From assembly GCF_002305855.1 (NCBI RefSeq), contig NZ_CP022163.1, positions 6,572,292 through 6,636,291 of the forward strand: a stretch of DNA of 64,000 bases. The letters are read 5' to 3'. Within the stretch, counting starts at the first letter, position 1. Each line of letters begins with the position of its first letter. Position numbers and translations under genes: made by a program. The notes below the pieces were generated by a model that had not been told where the DNA came from, searched no databases, and saw only the letters and a list, made by a program, of their open reading frames with translations. This document shows, piece by piece, positions 45,993 through 57,512 of this stretch. Source of the DNA: Melittangium boletus DSM 14713. Its GTDB lineage: Bacteria; Myxococcota; Myxococcia; Myxococcales; Myxococcaceae.

Positions 45993-46916
45993 TTGGCGAA
46001 GGCGAAAAAGTCCTACACCCTGATGGTGATCGCGGACCACAACGCACCGGTCCGGCGTTTCAACATCTCGAAGATGCTCATGCTGCAGGTGGGCGCGGGG
46101 GTGTTCTTGCTGGTGGGCCTCGCGCTGGGTGCCTCGTTGCATTACTTCCAGGTGGCCCGGGACGCGGCGGAGAACCGCATCCTTCGCGAGGAGAACCTGA
46201 CGCTGCGCACGCAGCTCAAGTCGGTGCGCGAGCGCATCGAGCACATCGGGTCCACCCTGGACCGGGTGGAGCGTTTCGATCAGAAGCTGCGCGCCATCAC
46301 CTTGCTGTCGGATCCCCAGCGCAACCTGGCCATGGGTCCGGTGGAGCGCGAGCCCGGGGTGGGCGCGCCCGTGGCGGAGACGCAGTTCACGGAGTTGACG
46401 ACCCTCGAGTCGCCCAAGGCGCTGCCGGGCAAGCTGGATCGGCTGAGCGCCGAGGCCACCCGCCAGGAGCAGAGCCTGCAGGAGCTGCAGGCCTACTTCC
46501 AGGACCAGAAGTCGCTGCTGGCCTCCACGCCGTCCGTGTGGCCCACGCGCGGCTGGGTGACGAGTGACTTCGGTCAGCGGCTCGACCCCTACACCGCGGA
46601 GCGGGTGGGGCACTCCGGCATGGACATCGCGGCCCCGCACGGCAAGGAAGTCAGCGCGCCCTCGGATGGCACGGTGGTGTTCTCGGGGCTCGAGGGCGGC
46701 TACGGCAACGTGATCGTCATCGACCACGGCTACGGCATCAAGACGCGCTTCGGCCACCTGTCCAAGCTGCTGGTGAAGGCGGGAGACAAGGTGAAGCGCG
46801 GCATGTTGATCGCCAACGTGGGCAACACCGGCCGCTCCACGGGTCCGCACCTGCACTACGAAGTGCGCGTCAACGGCATCCCGCAGAATCCGCGCAAGTT
46901 CATCCTCGAGGAATAG
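45993..46916 (+). CDS. M23-family LytM-type metallopeptidase, membrane-anchored
   Basis: Start TTG 45993 (AKAKKSYTLMVIADH) has GAGGAG six bases upstream; GTG 45966 is an alternative. The 307-residue protein has one transmembrane helix (about 27-50), a coiled coil (about 52-90) and a C-terminal M23 domain in the periplasm. Zinc ligands are GHSGMDIAAP (His and Asp) and GPHLHYEV (HxH), so it should be catalytic rather than an EnvC-like activator. The N-terminal FKAxxDxxxPxRRF-like segment is common to myxobacterial and other proteobacterial homologues. Target is peptidoglycan cross-links. A strong hairpin follows the gene. Confidence 0.92.
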   Translation: MAKAKKSYTLMVIADHNAPVRRFNISKMLMLQVGAGVFLLVGLALGASLHYFQVARDAAENRILREENLTLRTQLKSVRERIEHIGSTLDRVERFDQKLRAITLLSDPQRNLAMGPVEREPGVGAPVAETQFTELTTLESPKALPGKLDRLSAEATRQEQSLQELQAYFQDQKSLLASTPSVWPTRGWVTSDFGQRLDPYTAERVGHSGMDIAAPHGKEVSAPSDGTVVFSGLEGGYGNVIVIDHGYGIKTRFGHLSKLLVKAGDKVKRGMLIANVGNTGRSTGPHLHYEVRVNGIPQNPRKFILEE

Positions 46917-46950
46917 TCCGCCGCGAGCCCACGCTCGCCGGGGAAGGAGC

Positions 46951-46981
46951 AAGGGGTGGGGGCCGATGGCCCTCGCCCCTT
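46951..46981. terminator. Bidirectional terminator between M23 and GGDEF-like genes
   Basis: Arms of 14 bases (46951-46964 and 46968-46981) pair fully, with two wobbles, around a three-base loop; T-rich flank TTTCGCGTTTC on the plus strand. It lies between convergent genes. Confidence 0.75.
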
Positions 46982-46988
46982 TCGCGTT

Positions 46989-47708
46989 TCAAGGGTCGGC
47001 CTTCTCGGGGATGAAGCCCCCGAGCCGCAGCCGCCGGTGCTGGAGTCCTCCGGCCAGTCCCCGCTCTTGGAGGGTGTAGGCCCGCATGAGCTCGCCCCAC
47101 ACGAGCGGTCCCAGCACCTGCCAGTGGGTGGGCTCCTCGATGGTGAGTTCCAGCAGCGCGAGGGTGAAGCCGGGAACGTCGGCGCCCTCGGGCAGCGCCG
47201 CGCGGACCTCGTGCGCGAGCCGGGCCCGGGCGGACTCGCGCATCTCTTCCGACACCGAGAGCCCGGAGGAGGGGACCAGGAGCACGGCGAAGTTGTCGCC
47301 CTGCAGGCGCACCACCCGGGCGTCCGGCCACTGGGCCCGGAGCGCGGACACCACGCTCTTGAGCAGCGCGTCGCCCACGGCGAAGCCGTGCTGGACGTTG
47401 ACGTGGATCATCCCCTTCACGTCCACGATGAGCGCGCCCACCGTCCAGCCCGCGTGGTGGGCATGGGTGGAGAGGTCGAATTCCTCCTTGAGGAGCGTGC
47501 CCTGGGTGAGCGCGCGAAAGGACAGGGCGCCCGTGGCATCGGGCACGCCCCGGCGTGCGTGTTCCTCGTCGAGCAGACGCTGGAGCGCGTCCCGGACGGG
47601 ATCCGCCGCGTGGCGCGCGGCGTGAGGGTGGAGCGTCACCAGCGCGGTGGCGAGGGCATCATCGATGGCGTAGGGCATGGTCGCTTTCTCGTGGGGGAGG
47701 GCGCTCAC
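46989..47708 (-). CDS. Degenerate GGDEF-domain protein
   Basis: The 239-residue protein has a recognisable GGDEF fold in residues 85-215: ALIVDVKGMIHVNVQHGFAVGDALL matches the DxDxFKxxNDxxGHxxGD region. However, the signature reads RLQGDNFAVLL instead of RxGGDEFxxLL, and the metal-binding first Asp region is altered, so catalysis is very unlikely. It may bind c-di-GMP or GTP or only partners. GTG 47708 overlaps the rlmM stop by four bases, favouring that start; MPYAIDDALA at 47678 is an alternative. It is translationally coupled to an rRNA methyltransferase, an odd partner. Confidence 0.75.
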   Translation of the reverse strand: MSALPHEKATMPYAIDDALATALVTLHPHAARHAADPVRDALQRLLDEEHARRGVPDATGALSFRALTQGTLLKEEFDLSTHAHHAGWTVGALIVDVKGMIHVNVQHGFAVGDALLKSVVSALRAQWPDARVVRLQGDNFAVLLVPSSGLSVSEEMRESARARLAHEVRAALPEGADVPGFTLALLELTIEEPTHWQVLGPLVWGELMRAYTLQERGLAGGLQHRRLRLGGFIPEKADP

Positions 47709-48879
47709 AGGCTCCGGTGCGCGGTGACGGTGACCTCGTCCCGGTCATGGTAGAGCTGGCGCATGGTGAGCCCCTGCCAGCCGCCTTCCTCGGTGAGGAT
47801 GTGGCGCACGCGCAGGAGCAGGGGATTCTTGTCCTTCATGGGCAGCTTGATGTTGGCCACCAGGTGGGTGGCCCAGCCGCGCCGGCCCCACTTGGCGAGC
47901 AACTGCGCCACCTCGAGCGGCCGCCAGGCCATGTCGCAGCACAGCCAGTCCACGGGCTCCTCCGGGGTGTAGGCGAAGGCGCTCTCCTGCACGTGCTCCA
48001 CGCGGGGTTGCTGGGTCAGCTCGGGCATCAGCTTCGCGGGGTCCACGGCGATGACGCGGGCGCCGCGCGCCACCAGCCGCTGCGTCCAGCCTCCGGGCGC
48101 CGCGCCCAGGTCCACGCACACCTCGCCCCGGCCGGGCTCGTAGGGGAGGTTGACGAGGGCTTCCTCCAGCTTCATGGCCGCGCGGGAGGGCGAGTCCGTC
48201 GGACGCCGCATCCGTTGCCGGCCACCCGGGGAGAGGGACAGGGCCTCCCGGGCGGGCACTTCGCCCACGATGACGCCACCGGGGGCCACGCACAGCTCCA
48301 CGAGCGTCGCCCCGGCCTCGCGCGCGCGCCACGTCTCCTCCAGCAGCCGGTCCGCGGGCAGCCGGGTCCGCACCGCCTCGAGCAGCGCGTCCGCGTCATC
48401 CGCGAGCCGGTTGCCCGCGGGGCTGTCGGGCGTGAAGGCCTGGAGCACGAGGGCTGCCTCGGGCAGGGCCGAGATGATCCGGGAGGCCACCGCCTCCGCC
48501 GTCAGGTCGAGGGTCTGGGCCGTGGGCAGGGAGGCGAGCACGCGGATGCCGGTGCGGGCGAAGACTGGAGGCTCCATGGGGCGCTCAGCGCTCTCCACCA
48601 GGACCTCGCCGAGCATCCGGGGGGAGGCGCCCGCCCAGGCCAGTTCCTCGAACAGGTGGGCCTCGAAGCCCGCCCGGCATGTCCACAGCCAGCGGCCGGG
48701 CTGGGCCGGGAGCAGCTGGGGTGGGGGGGCCGGGGCCTTGACGCGGGGAGGGAGGGGGGGGCGGCGGTGGCGGCCTGTTTCGCGGCCGGTTTGCCGCCCC
48801 GGGACGAGGGGGGACCCTTCTGGGGGCGGGGGGAGGGGCGTCGGGGAGGGCGGCGGGCGTCTTTTCGGCGGGAGGGCAT
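47705..48879 (-). CDS. rlmM: RlmM-like 23S rRNA 2'-O-ribose methyltransferase, probable frameshift near the N-terminus
   Basis: The catalytic part is intact: SPSRAAMKLEEAL (Lys), SAM motif VDLGAAPGGWTQRLV, WLCCDMAWRP (Asp), LVANIKLPMKD (Lys) and HDRDEVTV (Glu). This is the K-D-K-E tetrad of RlmM, which methylates C2498 in E. coli 23S rRNA. An N-terminal THUMP-like region is also present. The likely start is ATG 48879 (MPSRRKDARRPPRR), in a different frame from the rest. The two frames meet at a run of eight C (minus strand, 48754-48761), where one added C gives a seamless basic, Ala/Pro-rich linker. Without it the frame begins at a weak TTG, 48931. Sequencing error is the simplest cause. Confidence 0.85.
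48754..48761. repeat. G8/C8 homopolymer at the rlmM frame switch
   Basis: Eight consecutive G on the plus strand lie inside the rlmM N-terminal coding region. One base more would join the ATG-initiated upstream frame to the catalytic frame. A G7 run lies nearby at 48723-48729. Confidence 0.7.
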
Positions 48880-48906
48880 TGCGTGGTCTCGGTTCCGCTT
48901 TACTGT
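48879..48906 (+). promoter_or_regulatory. Possible secA promoter
   Basis: TTGCGT (48879-48884), 16-base spacer and TACTGT (48901-48906), about 150 bases before the secA start codon and divergent from rlmM. Match quality is moderate. Confidence 0.3.
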
Positions 48907-49053
48907 GTCGTGCCGCTCGCGCGGCGGCCAATCAGATGGAATGACGCGGGAGAAACGCATGGTTTCCTTCCTGCATCCCACCTACACTCCAGGGATTTCC
49001 TTTCCACTCGCCACGTCCCTTCGTGGATCCTCCGGCGAGAGAGCCACAATCGC

Positions 49054-51888
<2,835 letters not shown>

Positions 51889-51897
51889 GCCCCGTGC

Positions 51898-51934
51898 GAG
51901 GACCCCATCCCCGGATTCCCCGGATTGGGTCCTC
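51898..51934 (+). terminator. Hairpin after secA
   Basis: GAGGACCC and GGGTCCTC form an eight-base stem, with an inner ATCC/GGAT pair. It starts 10 bases after the secA stop and lacks a T tract. Confidence 0.55.
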
Positions 51935-51965
51935 ATGCATTCCCCGTTCCCGGGCGTCGTGAAGC

Positions 51966-51994
51966 TTGCGCCGCCGGGAGGGGTTTTGTTAGAG
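51966..51994 (+). promoter_or_regulatory. Possible rpsB promoter
   Basis: TTGCGC (51966-51971), 17-base spacer and TTAGAG (51989-51994) lie 144 bases before the rpsB start. That leaves a long leader that could bind S2 protein for feedback control, as known in other bacteria; no specific structure was established. Confidence 0.35.
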
Positions 51995-52137
51995 AAGCCG
52001 CGCCCGCGACCCGCCCCTGGTGGATCGCGGGGTTGTTGATTCAGTCAACCCACTACACACACGCGCGTGCCGGCCCTCGGTGCTCCCGTCTGGGAGACAA
52101 CGGCCGGACTTTCCTCGCACGTGGAGGAAGAACCGAG

Positions 52138-53103
<966 letters not shown>

Positions 53104-53142
53104 TGCCGCCGCGCTTTCCCTCGGGGAGGCGCGAGAAGTCCG

Positions 53143-53181
53143 GCCGGGCGGCGCAGGGTCGCCGCCCGGCTTTTCTGTTTT
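53143..53181 (+). terminator. Intrinsic terminator/attenuator between rpsB and tsf
   Basis: The perfect 11-base stem GCCGGGCGGCG / CGCCGCCCGGC with a six-base loop is followed directly by TTTTCTGTTTT. It lies 40 bases after the rpsB stop and 80 bases before tsf. E. coli also has a partial terminator in this interval. Confidence 0.85.
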
Positions 53182-53261
53182 CCAGCCGTCGCAGTACCCC
53201 ATTCAACCTCAATTGCCCCTCCCGGCGCCTGGCGCACGGAGCGGGCCCCTAGGAGACGAAC

Positions 53262-53915
53262 ATGGCCGAGGTCAGCGCCACGATGGTGAAGGAACTCCGC
53301 GAGAAGACCGGCGCGGGTTTGATGGATTGCAAGAAGGCGCTCGCCGAGTCCGCTGGTGACTTCGTCAAGGCCGAGGAGTGGCTGCGCAAGAAGCTCGGCT
53401 CCAAGCTGGCGGGCAAGTCTGGCCGCGTGGCCGCCGAGGGTCTGGTGGGCACCTACGTGCACGGTGGCCGTATCGGCGTGCTCGTGGAGGTCAACTGCGA
53501 GACGGACTTCGTCGCCCGCAACGCGGACTTCCAGGACCTGGTGAAGGAGGTGGCCATGCACATCGCCGCCGCCAATCCCCAGTACGTCACCCGCGAGGAA
53601 GTTCCCTCCGAGGTGCTGGAGAAGGAGAAGGAGATCCTCCGCGAGCAGCTCAAGCAGCAGGGCAAGCCCGAGGCCATGTGGGACAAGATCCTCGTGGGCA
53701 AGGTGGAGAAGTACTACGAGGGCGTGTGCCTCGTGGACCAGCTCTGGGTGAAGGACGACAAGAAGAAGATCAGCGAGATGATCTCCGACCGCGCGGGTAA
53801 GATTGGCGAGAAGGTCTCCGTGCGCCGCTTCGTCCGCTACGAGGTGGGCGCGGGCATCGAGAAGAAGAAGGATGACCTGGCCGCCGAGGTCGCCAAGACG
53901 CTGGGCCAGGCGTAA
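53262..53915 (+). CDS. tsf: Elongation factor Ts
   Basis: The 217-residue nucleotide exchange factor for EF-Tu starts at ATG 53262 with TAGGAGA upstream. The N-terminal MVKELREKTGAGLMDCKKAL (residues 8-27) and VEVNCETDFVARNADF (near 76) are signatures. It is shorter than E. coli Tsf (283 residues) because the second core subdomain is reduced, as in many deep-branching bacteria. It is functional in appearance. Preceded by a terminator, so tsf probably also has its own promoter. Confidence 0.97.
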   Translation: MAEVSATMVKELREKTGAGLMDCKKALAESAGDFVKAEEWLRKKLGSKLAGKSGRVAAEGLVGTYVHGGRIGVLVEVNCETDFVARNADFQDLVKEVAMHIAAANPQYVTREEVPSEVLEKEKEILREQLKQQGKPEAMWDKILVGKVEKYYEGVCLVDQLWVKDDKKKISEMISDRAGKIGEKVSVRRFVRYEVGAGIEKKKDDLAAEVAKTLGQA

Positions 53916-53954
53916 AGCCGCCGCTCCCGCGGAAGTCCGTTGAGGGGTTCATCG

Positions 53955-53999
53955 AGGGCCGCGCACTTCCCCGAAGTCATGGGCAGGGGGCGCGGCCCT
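53955..53999 (+). terminator. Nested hairpin between tsf and pyrH
   Basis: AGGGCCGCGC and GCGCGGCCCT form a ten-base stem whose loop holds a second hairpin (ACTTC/GAAGT). It lacks a T tract, so it may slow RNA polymerase or protect the transcript end. Confidence 0.35.
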
Positions 54000-54094
54000 T
54001 GGTGTGTCCGGTCTCCGGCGAAGGGATATCTGGCGGACGCCCGTGGCACTCCGGCGTTGCGAGCCGACGGGGCGAGGGGATAGAAGCGGAGCCA

Positions 54095-54847
54095 ATGTCC
54101 GCTCCCGCCTCCCCGTCCCGTTACAAGCGCATCCTCCTCAAGCTGTCGGGCGAAGCCCTGATGGGCGATGGAAAGTACGGCATCCACCCCCCCACGCTCA
54201 CGCGCATCGCCGAGGAGTTGAAGGAAATCGCCCAGGCCGGCGTGGAACTCGCCGTGGTCATCGGCGGCGGCAACATCTTCCGCGGCGTGGCCGGTTCCAC
54301 CGAGGGGATGGATCGTGCGAGCGCCGACTACATGGGCATGCTCGCCACCTGCATCAACTCCATGGCCCTGCAGGACGCCCTGGAGAAGCAGGGCTGCCAC
54401 ACCCGGGTGCTCTCGGCCATCAAGATGGAGCAGATCGCCGAGCCCTACATCCGCCGGCGCGCGGTGCGCCACCTGGAGAAGGGCCGCATCGTCATCTTCG
54501 CCGCGGGCACCGGCAACCCCTACTTCACCACCGACACGGCCGCTTCCCTGCGCGCCATGGAGATCAACGCCGAGGTCATCCTCAAGGCGACCAAGGTGGA
54601 CGGGGTCTACAACGCGGATCCGAAGAAGGATCCCGCGGCGCGCCGCTACCGGACGCTCACCTACATGGACGTCCTCAAGCAGAACCTGAACGTGATGGAC
54701 TCCACCGCCATCTCGCTGTGCATGGACAACAAGCTGCCCATCATCGTCTTCGACCTCACCCAGCGCGGGAACATCGGCAAGGCCATCCTGGGCGACCTGG
54801 GCGAGATTGGGACCCTGGTGGGAGTGGGCGAGACCGCGTGGGCCTGA
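54095..54847 (+). CDS. pyrH: Uridylate kinase (UMP kinase)
   Basis: The 250-residue amino acid kinase-fold enzyme phosphorylates UMP to UDP. ATG 54095 (MSAPASPSRYKRILLKLSGEAL) has GGAG nearby. Motifs: RILLKLSGEALMG (residues 10-22), VVIGGGNIFRG (near 52), and AAGTGNPYFTTDTAA (near 138). ATKVDGVYNADPKKDP and MDSTAISLCMDN complete the active site. PyrH lies in the conserved order with frr 46 bases after it, so the two are likely co-transcribed. Confidence 0.97.
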   Translation: MSAPASPSRYKRILLKLSGEALMGDGKYGIHPPTLTRIAEELKEIAQAGVELAVVIGGGNIFRGVAGSTEGMDRASADYMGMLATCINSMALQDALEKQGCHTRVLSAIKMEQIAEPYIRRRAVRHLEKGRIVIFAAGTGNPYFTTDTAASLRAMEINAEVILKATKVDGVYNADPKKDPAARRYRTLTYMDVLKQNLNVMDSTAISLCMDNKLPIIVFDLTQRGNIGKAILGDLGEIGTLVGVGETAWA

Positions 54848-54893
54848 GCGGCCTCACGCACACTTCATTCACTTCATTGAAGGAGACCCGCAC

Positions 54894-55448
54894 ATGGCAG
54901 ACGTCGTGACCGATCTGAAGGGCCGTATCGACAAGTCGCTCGAGGATCTCAATAGGGAGCTCACGAAGGTGCGCACCGGCCGCGCCAGCGCCAACCTGCT
55001 GGAGGGCATCCGGGTCAGCCAGTACGGCACGCCTGTTCCGCTCAACGGCGTGGCCAACATCACCACGCCCGAGCCCCGGCTCATCATCATCAAGCCCTGG
55101 GACAAGAGCGTCCTCAAGGACATCGAGAAGGCCATCCGCGAGGCCAACCTCGGCATCAACCCGATGAACGACGGCGAGGTCATCCGCCTGCCCTTCCCGC
55201 CGCTCACCGAGGAGCGGCGCAAGGAAATCGCCAAGCAGGTGAAGACCAAGGGCGAGGATCACAAGGTCGCCATCCGCAACATCCGCCGCGACGCCAACGA
55301 GGCACTCAAGGCGCAGCTCAAGGACAAGAAGATCACCGAGGACGACCACAAGCGTCTGACGGAGAAGGTCCAGAAGGAGACGGATGAGGGCGTGAAGAAG
55401 ATCGACGAGATCATCTCCAAGAAGGAGAAGGAAGTGATGGCGGTCTGA
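54894..55448 (+). CDS. frr: Ribosome recycling factor
   Basis: The 184-residue two-domain protein splits post-termination ribosomes with EF-G. ATG 54894 follows AAGGAGA. Signature LTKVRTGRASANLLEGIRVSQYG (residues 22-44) and the C-terminal helix with EERRKEIAKQVKTKGEDHKVAIRNIRRD are intact. Normal length. A REC-GGDEF-like gene begins one base after the stop. Confidence 0.97.
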   Translation: MADVVTDLKGRIDKSLEDLNRELTKVRTGRASANLLEGIRVSQYGTPVPLNGVANITTPEPRLIIIKPWDKSVLKDIEKAIREANLGINPMNDGEVIRLPFPPLTEERRKEIAKQVKTKGEDHKVAIRNIRRDANEALKAQLKDKKITEDDHKRLTEKVQKETDEGVKKIDEIISKKEKEVMAV

Positions 55449-55449
55449 G

Positions 55450-56382
55450 ATGGCCTTCACTCTCGTCGCGGAGCCATCCGCCTCGGTCGCCGGGGCCCTG
55501 CGCCGCTTCCTGGAGAACGCTGGCCACGAGGTGACGGTGGCGAGTACGGTCCAGGAGGGCCTGGAGCGGGTGCGCGAACTGGCGCCCGCCCTCGTCCTGG
55601 CCTCCATCACGGAGGGCTTCGATGGAGAAGCCCTCTGCCGTCACGTGAAGGAGGAGGCTCCGGCCATTCCGGTGCTCCTGCTCTATCTGCCCGAGGAGGA
55701 GAATCCCGAGTCGCGCGCGGCCGCGGCCGGGGCCGAGGCCTGCCTGGTGGGGCCCCTCAAGCGCGCCACCGTGGTGTCGTGCGTGAGCCTGCTCATGCAG
55801 CTGTCCAAGGCCCGTGAAGCCGTGTCCGTGGTGCGCACCGAGATGCAGCTCATGCAGCACCAGAACCAGGGGCCCCGCCCGGTGGCGGCCTCGTCCGCGG
55901 CGGACCTCGAGTTCCTCAAGCGGCTGCTGTTCATGGAAGTCAAGCGCAGCCGCCGCTACCGCTACCCCATCTCCTACCTGCTGTTGGAGCCGGACCGTTA
56001 CGCGGAGCTCCTCGCGCCGCTGCCGGCCTCGCAGCGCACGTCCGCGCTGGCGGAGATCCTCCGGCGGCTCACCGAGGCGCTGCGGGACATCGACGTGGCC
56101 GTGCCCTTCGCCGAGGGGCGCTTCATCGTCTTCCTGCCCTACACCCCCTATGAGGGCGCGCTGGTGGTGGCCGAGCGGTTGCGCCAGCGGGTGAAGGAAG
56201 TGGAGTCCGTGCCGGGGCTGACGGCGTCCATGGGGTTGTCGGTGTTCGAGCCCTCGGCCGCCAAGGGCCAGGCGCAGGTGAGCTTCGGCAGCCTCATGAA
56301 GGAGGCGGGAGAGGCCCTGCGGCGCGCGCAAGCGGCGGGGGGAGATCGCGTCGAGGGTGGACGCCTGACTCCCGCGGAGTAG
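55450..56382 (+). CDS. Degenerate REC-GGDEF-like protein coupled to frr
   Basis: The 310-residue protein has a receiver-like N-terminal fold (FTLVAEPSASVAGALRRFL, then ALVLASITEGFDGEALC) with no phospho-acceptor Asp at the strand end. A coiled linker follows (about 120-140). The C-terminal GGDEF-like fold (about 150-300) has FLKRLLFMEVKRSRRYRYPISYLLLE. Its signature reads FAEGRFIVFLP in place of GGDEF, so neither phosphorylation nor cyclase activity is expected. It starts one base after frr and ends at a hairpin, placing a catalytically dead signalling protein at the end of the translation cluster. Similar proteins are probably conserved in relatives; function unknown. Confidence 0.8.
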   Translation: MAFTLVAEPSASVAGALRRFLENAGHEVTVASTVQEGLERVRELAPALVLASITEGFDGEALCRHVKEEAPAIPVLLLYLPEEENPESRAAAAGAEACLVGPLKRATVVSCVSLLMQLSKAREAVSVVRTEMQLMQHQNQGPRPVAASSAADLEFLKRLLFMEVKRSRRYRYPISYLLLEPDRYAELLAPLPASQRTSALAEILRRLTEALRDIDVAVPFAEGRFIVFLPYTPYEGALVVAERLRQRVKEVESVPGLTASMGLSVFEPSAAKGQAQVSFGSLMKEAGEALRRAQAAGGDRVEGGRLTPAE

Positions 56383-56389
56383 CGGGAGA

Positions 56390-56419
56390 CCCTCTCCCTT
56401 CCCCTGGGGAGGGAGAGGG
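56390..56419. terminator. Hairpin between convergent REC-GGDEF-like gene and cyaY
   Basis: CCCTCTCCCT-T-CCCC pairs with GGGGAGGGAGAGGG with a single bulged T and a one-base loop on paper (in practice a small loop). It starts seven bases after the stop and has no T tract. Confidence 0.5.
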
Positions 56420-56433
56420 CGGTGCCTCCGGAC

Positions 56434-56760
56434 TCAGTAGGTGAGCGCTTCACCGGACATGGAGCGCACCACGTCCGACACGAAGCGGAACAGCTCCAGC
56501 CCCTTGCCCTTGTCGTCCAGCCAGAGTCCCTGGCCGGGCTCATAGGAGAAGTGGATGCCCTGGCCACCGCCGGCGACCCAGATCTGCCTCACGGCGCGCT
56601 GGGTGTTGACGATGCACTTCTCGCGCGAGGCCGAGGTCAGGGTGAGCATGTCACCCGTGCTGTCGGCCTCCAGCACGTCCGGATCGAACCCATCCGCGGC
56701 GGCGAGGATGCGCTTGAACGCCGCGGCGACGAGTCCACTGTACGTGGCTTCATCCATCAT
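56434..56760 (-). CDS. cyaY: CyaY, frataxin-like iron donor/regulator
   Basis: The 108-residue frataxin-fold protein binds iron and modulates the IscS/IscU iron-sulphur cluster machinery. The acidic first helix region and VLEADSTGDMLTLTSASREKCIVNTQRAVRQIWVAGGGQGIHFSY pattern is the family core. Residues in the last strand and helix (WLDDKGKGLELFRFVSDVVRSM) also match. Two consecutive ATGs are possible starts. It lies 11 bases after sixA and is likely in one operon with it; the functional link is not obvious. Confidence 0.88.
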   Translation of the reverse strand: MMDEATYSGLVAAAFKRILAAADGFDPDVLEADSTGDMLTLTSASREKCIVNTQRAVRQIWVAGGGQGIHFSYEPGQGLWLDDKGKGLELFRFVSDVVRSMSGEALTY

Positions 56761-56771
56761 CGAGAGGACGC

Positions 56772-57281
56772 CTACTGCAGGACCTCGAGCACCTGCTGGC
56801 CCGGGGACGCGAAGAAGAGCAGCTTCGCCTGGGCGGGGGCGGCTCCGGGTTCGATGCCGTCCGGGCGCTCGATGGCGATGACGGTGCCGGGGCTGACCTG
56901 CTTGGGGAAGGACTGCATGCCCAGCAGGTGCGTGGCCAGGGCGCCCATGGACGGCTGGTGCCCCACGAGCACGATGTCCTCTCCGACATGCTCGTCGAGC
57001 ATGGACATCACGGAGCCCACCGGCATGTCCGGCAGGAGGCACCGGTGCACGCGCAGGGGGCCCTCGTGCTCGAGCTTGGTGGAGAGCAACTGGGCCGTTT
57101 GGACCGTGCGCACCAGCGGGCTCGTGAACACGAGCGCGACCTTACCGATCCGCTCCGCGAGAGACGCGAAGTGCACGGCCGTGTTGGTGCGAGCCTTGGC
57201 AGTGAGCGCGCGCGCTTCGTCGCCGAGTCCCTCGGGGGCCTCCGCGTCCGCCTCGCCGTGCCTTACCAGGAAGATCCTCAA
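56772..57281 (-). CDS. sixA: SixA-like phosphohistidine phosphatase
   Basis: The 169-residue histidine phosphatase family protein starts at TTG 57281 behind GGAGG; it begins RIFLVRHGEADAEA with the catalytic His8. Arg in FTSPLVRTVQTAQ (near 56) and His in VLVGHQPSMGALATHL (near 106) complete the active site. E. coli SixA removes phosphate from His of the ArcB HPt domain and NPr. The frame is open for 44 further codons upstream, but that sequence is low quality and lacks a ribosome-binding site. Confidence 0.9.
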   Translation of the reverse strand: MRIFLVRHGEADAEAPEGLGDEARALTAKARTNTAVHFASLAERIGKVALVFTSPLVRTVQTAQLLSTKLEHEGPLRVHRCLLPDMPVGSVMSMLDEHVGEDIVLVGHQPSMGALATHLLGMQSFPKQVSPGTVIAIERPDGIEPGAAPAQAKLLFFASPGQQVLEVLQ

Positions 57282-57512
57282 GGTGCCTCCACTGCTACCG
57301 GAACGAACCGCGGTTCGTACACGACCGCGAATGGGTTGGTCAAAGGTAATGCGGCGATTGTTGGTTGGTGGGGGTCCCGCCCGCCGGAGACCAGGCAGCC
57401 AGGGGCCTTCCACCTCCTCCTGGGGAGGAAGTCACCCCCCTCGGGTCGCTCCCGGCCTATAGTCCGCCCCTTTTGCACGGTGGGGGCCCGGAGGCCCCCG
57501 GGAGGTCCGTGG

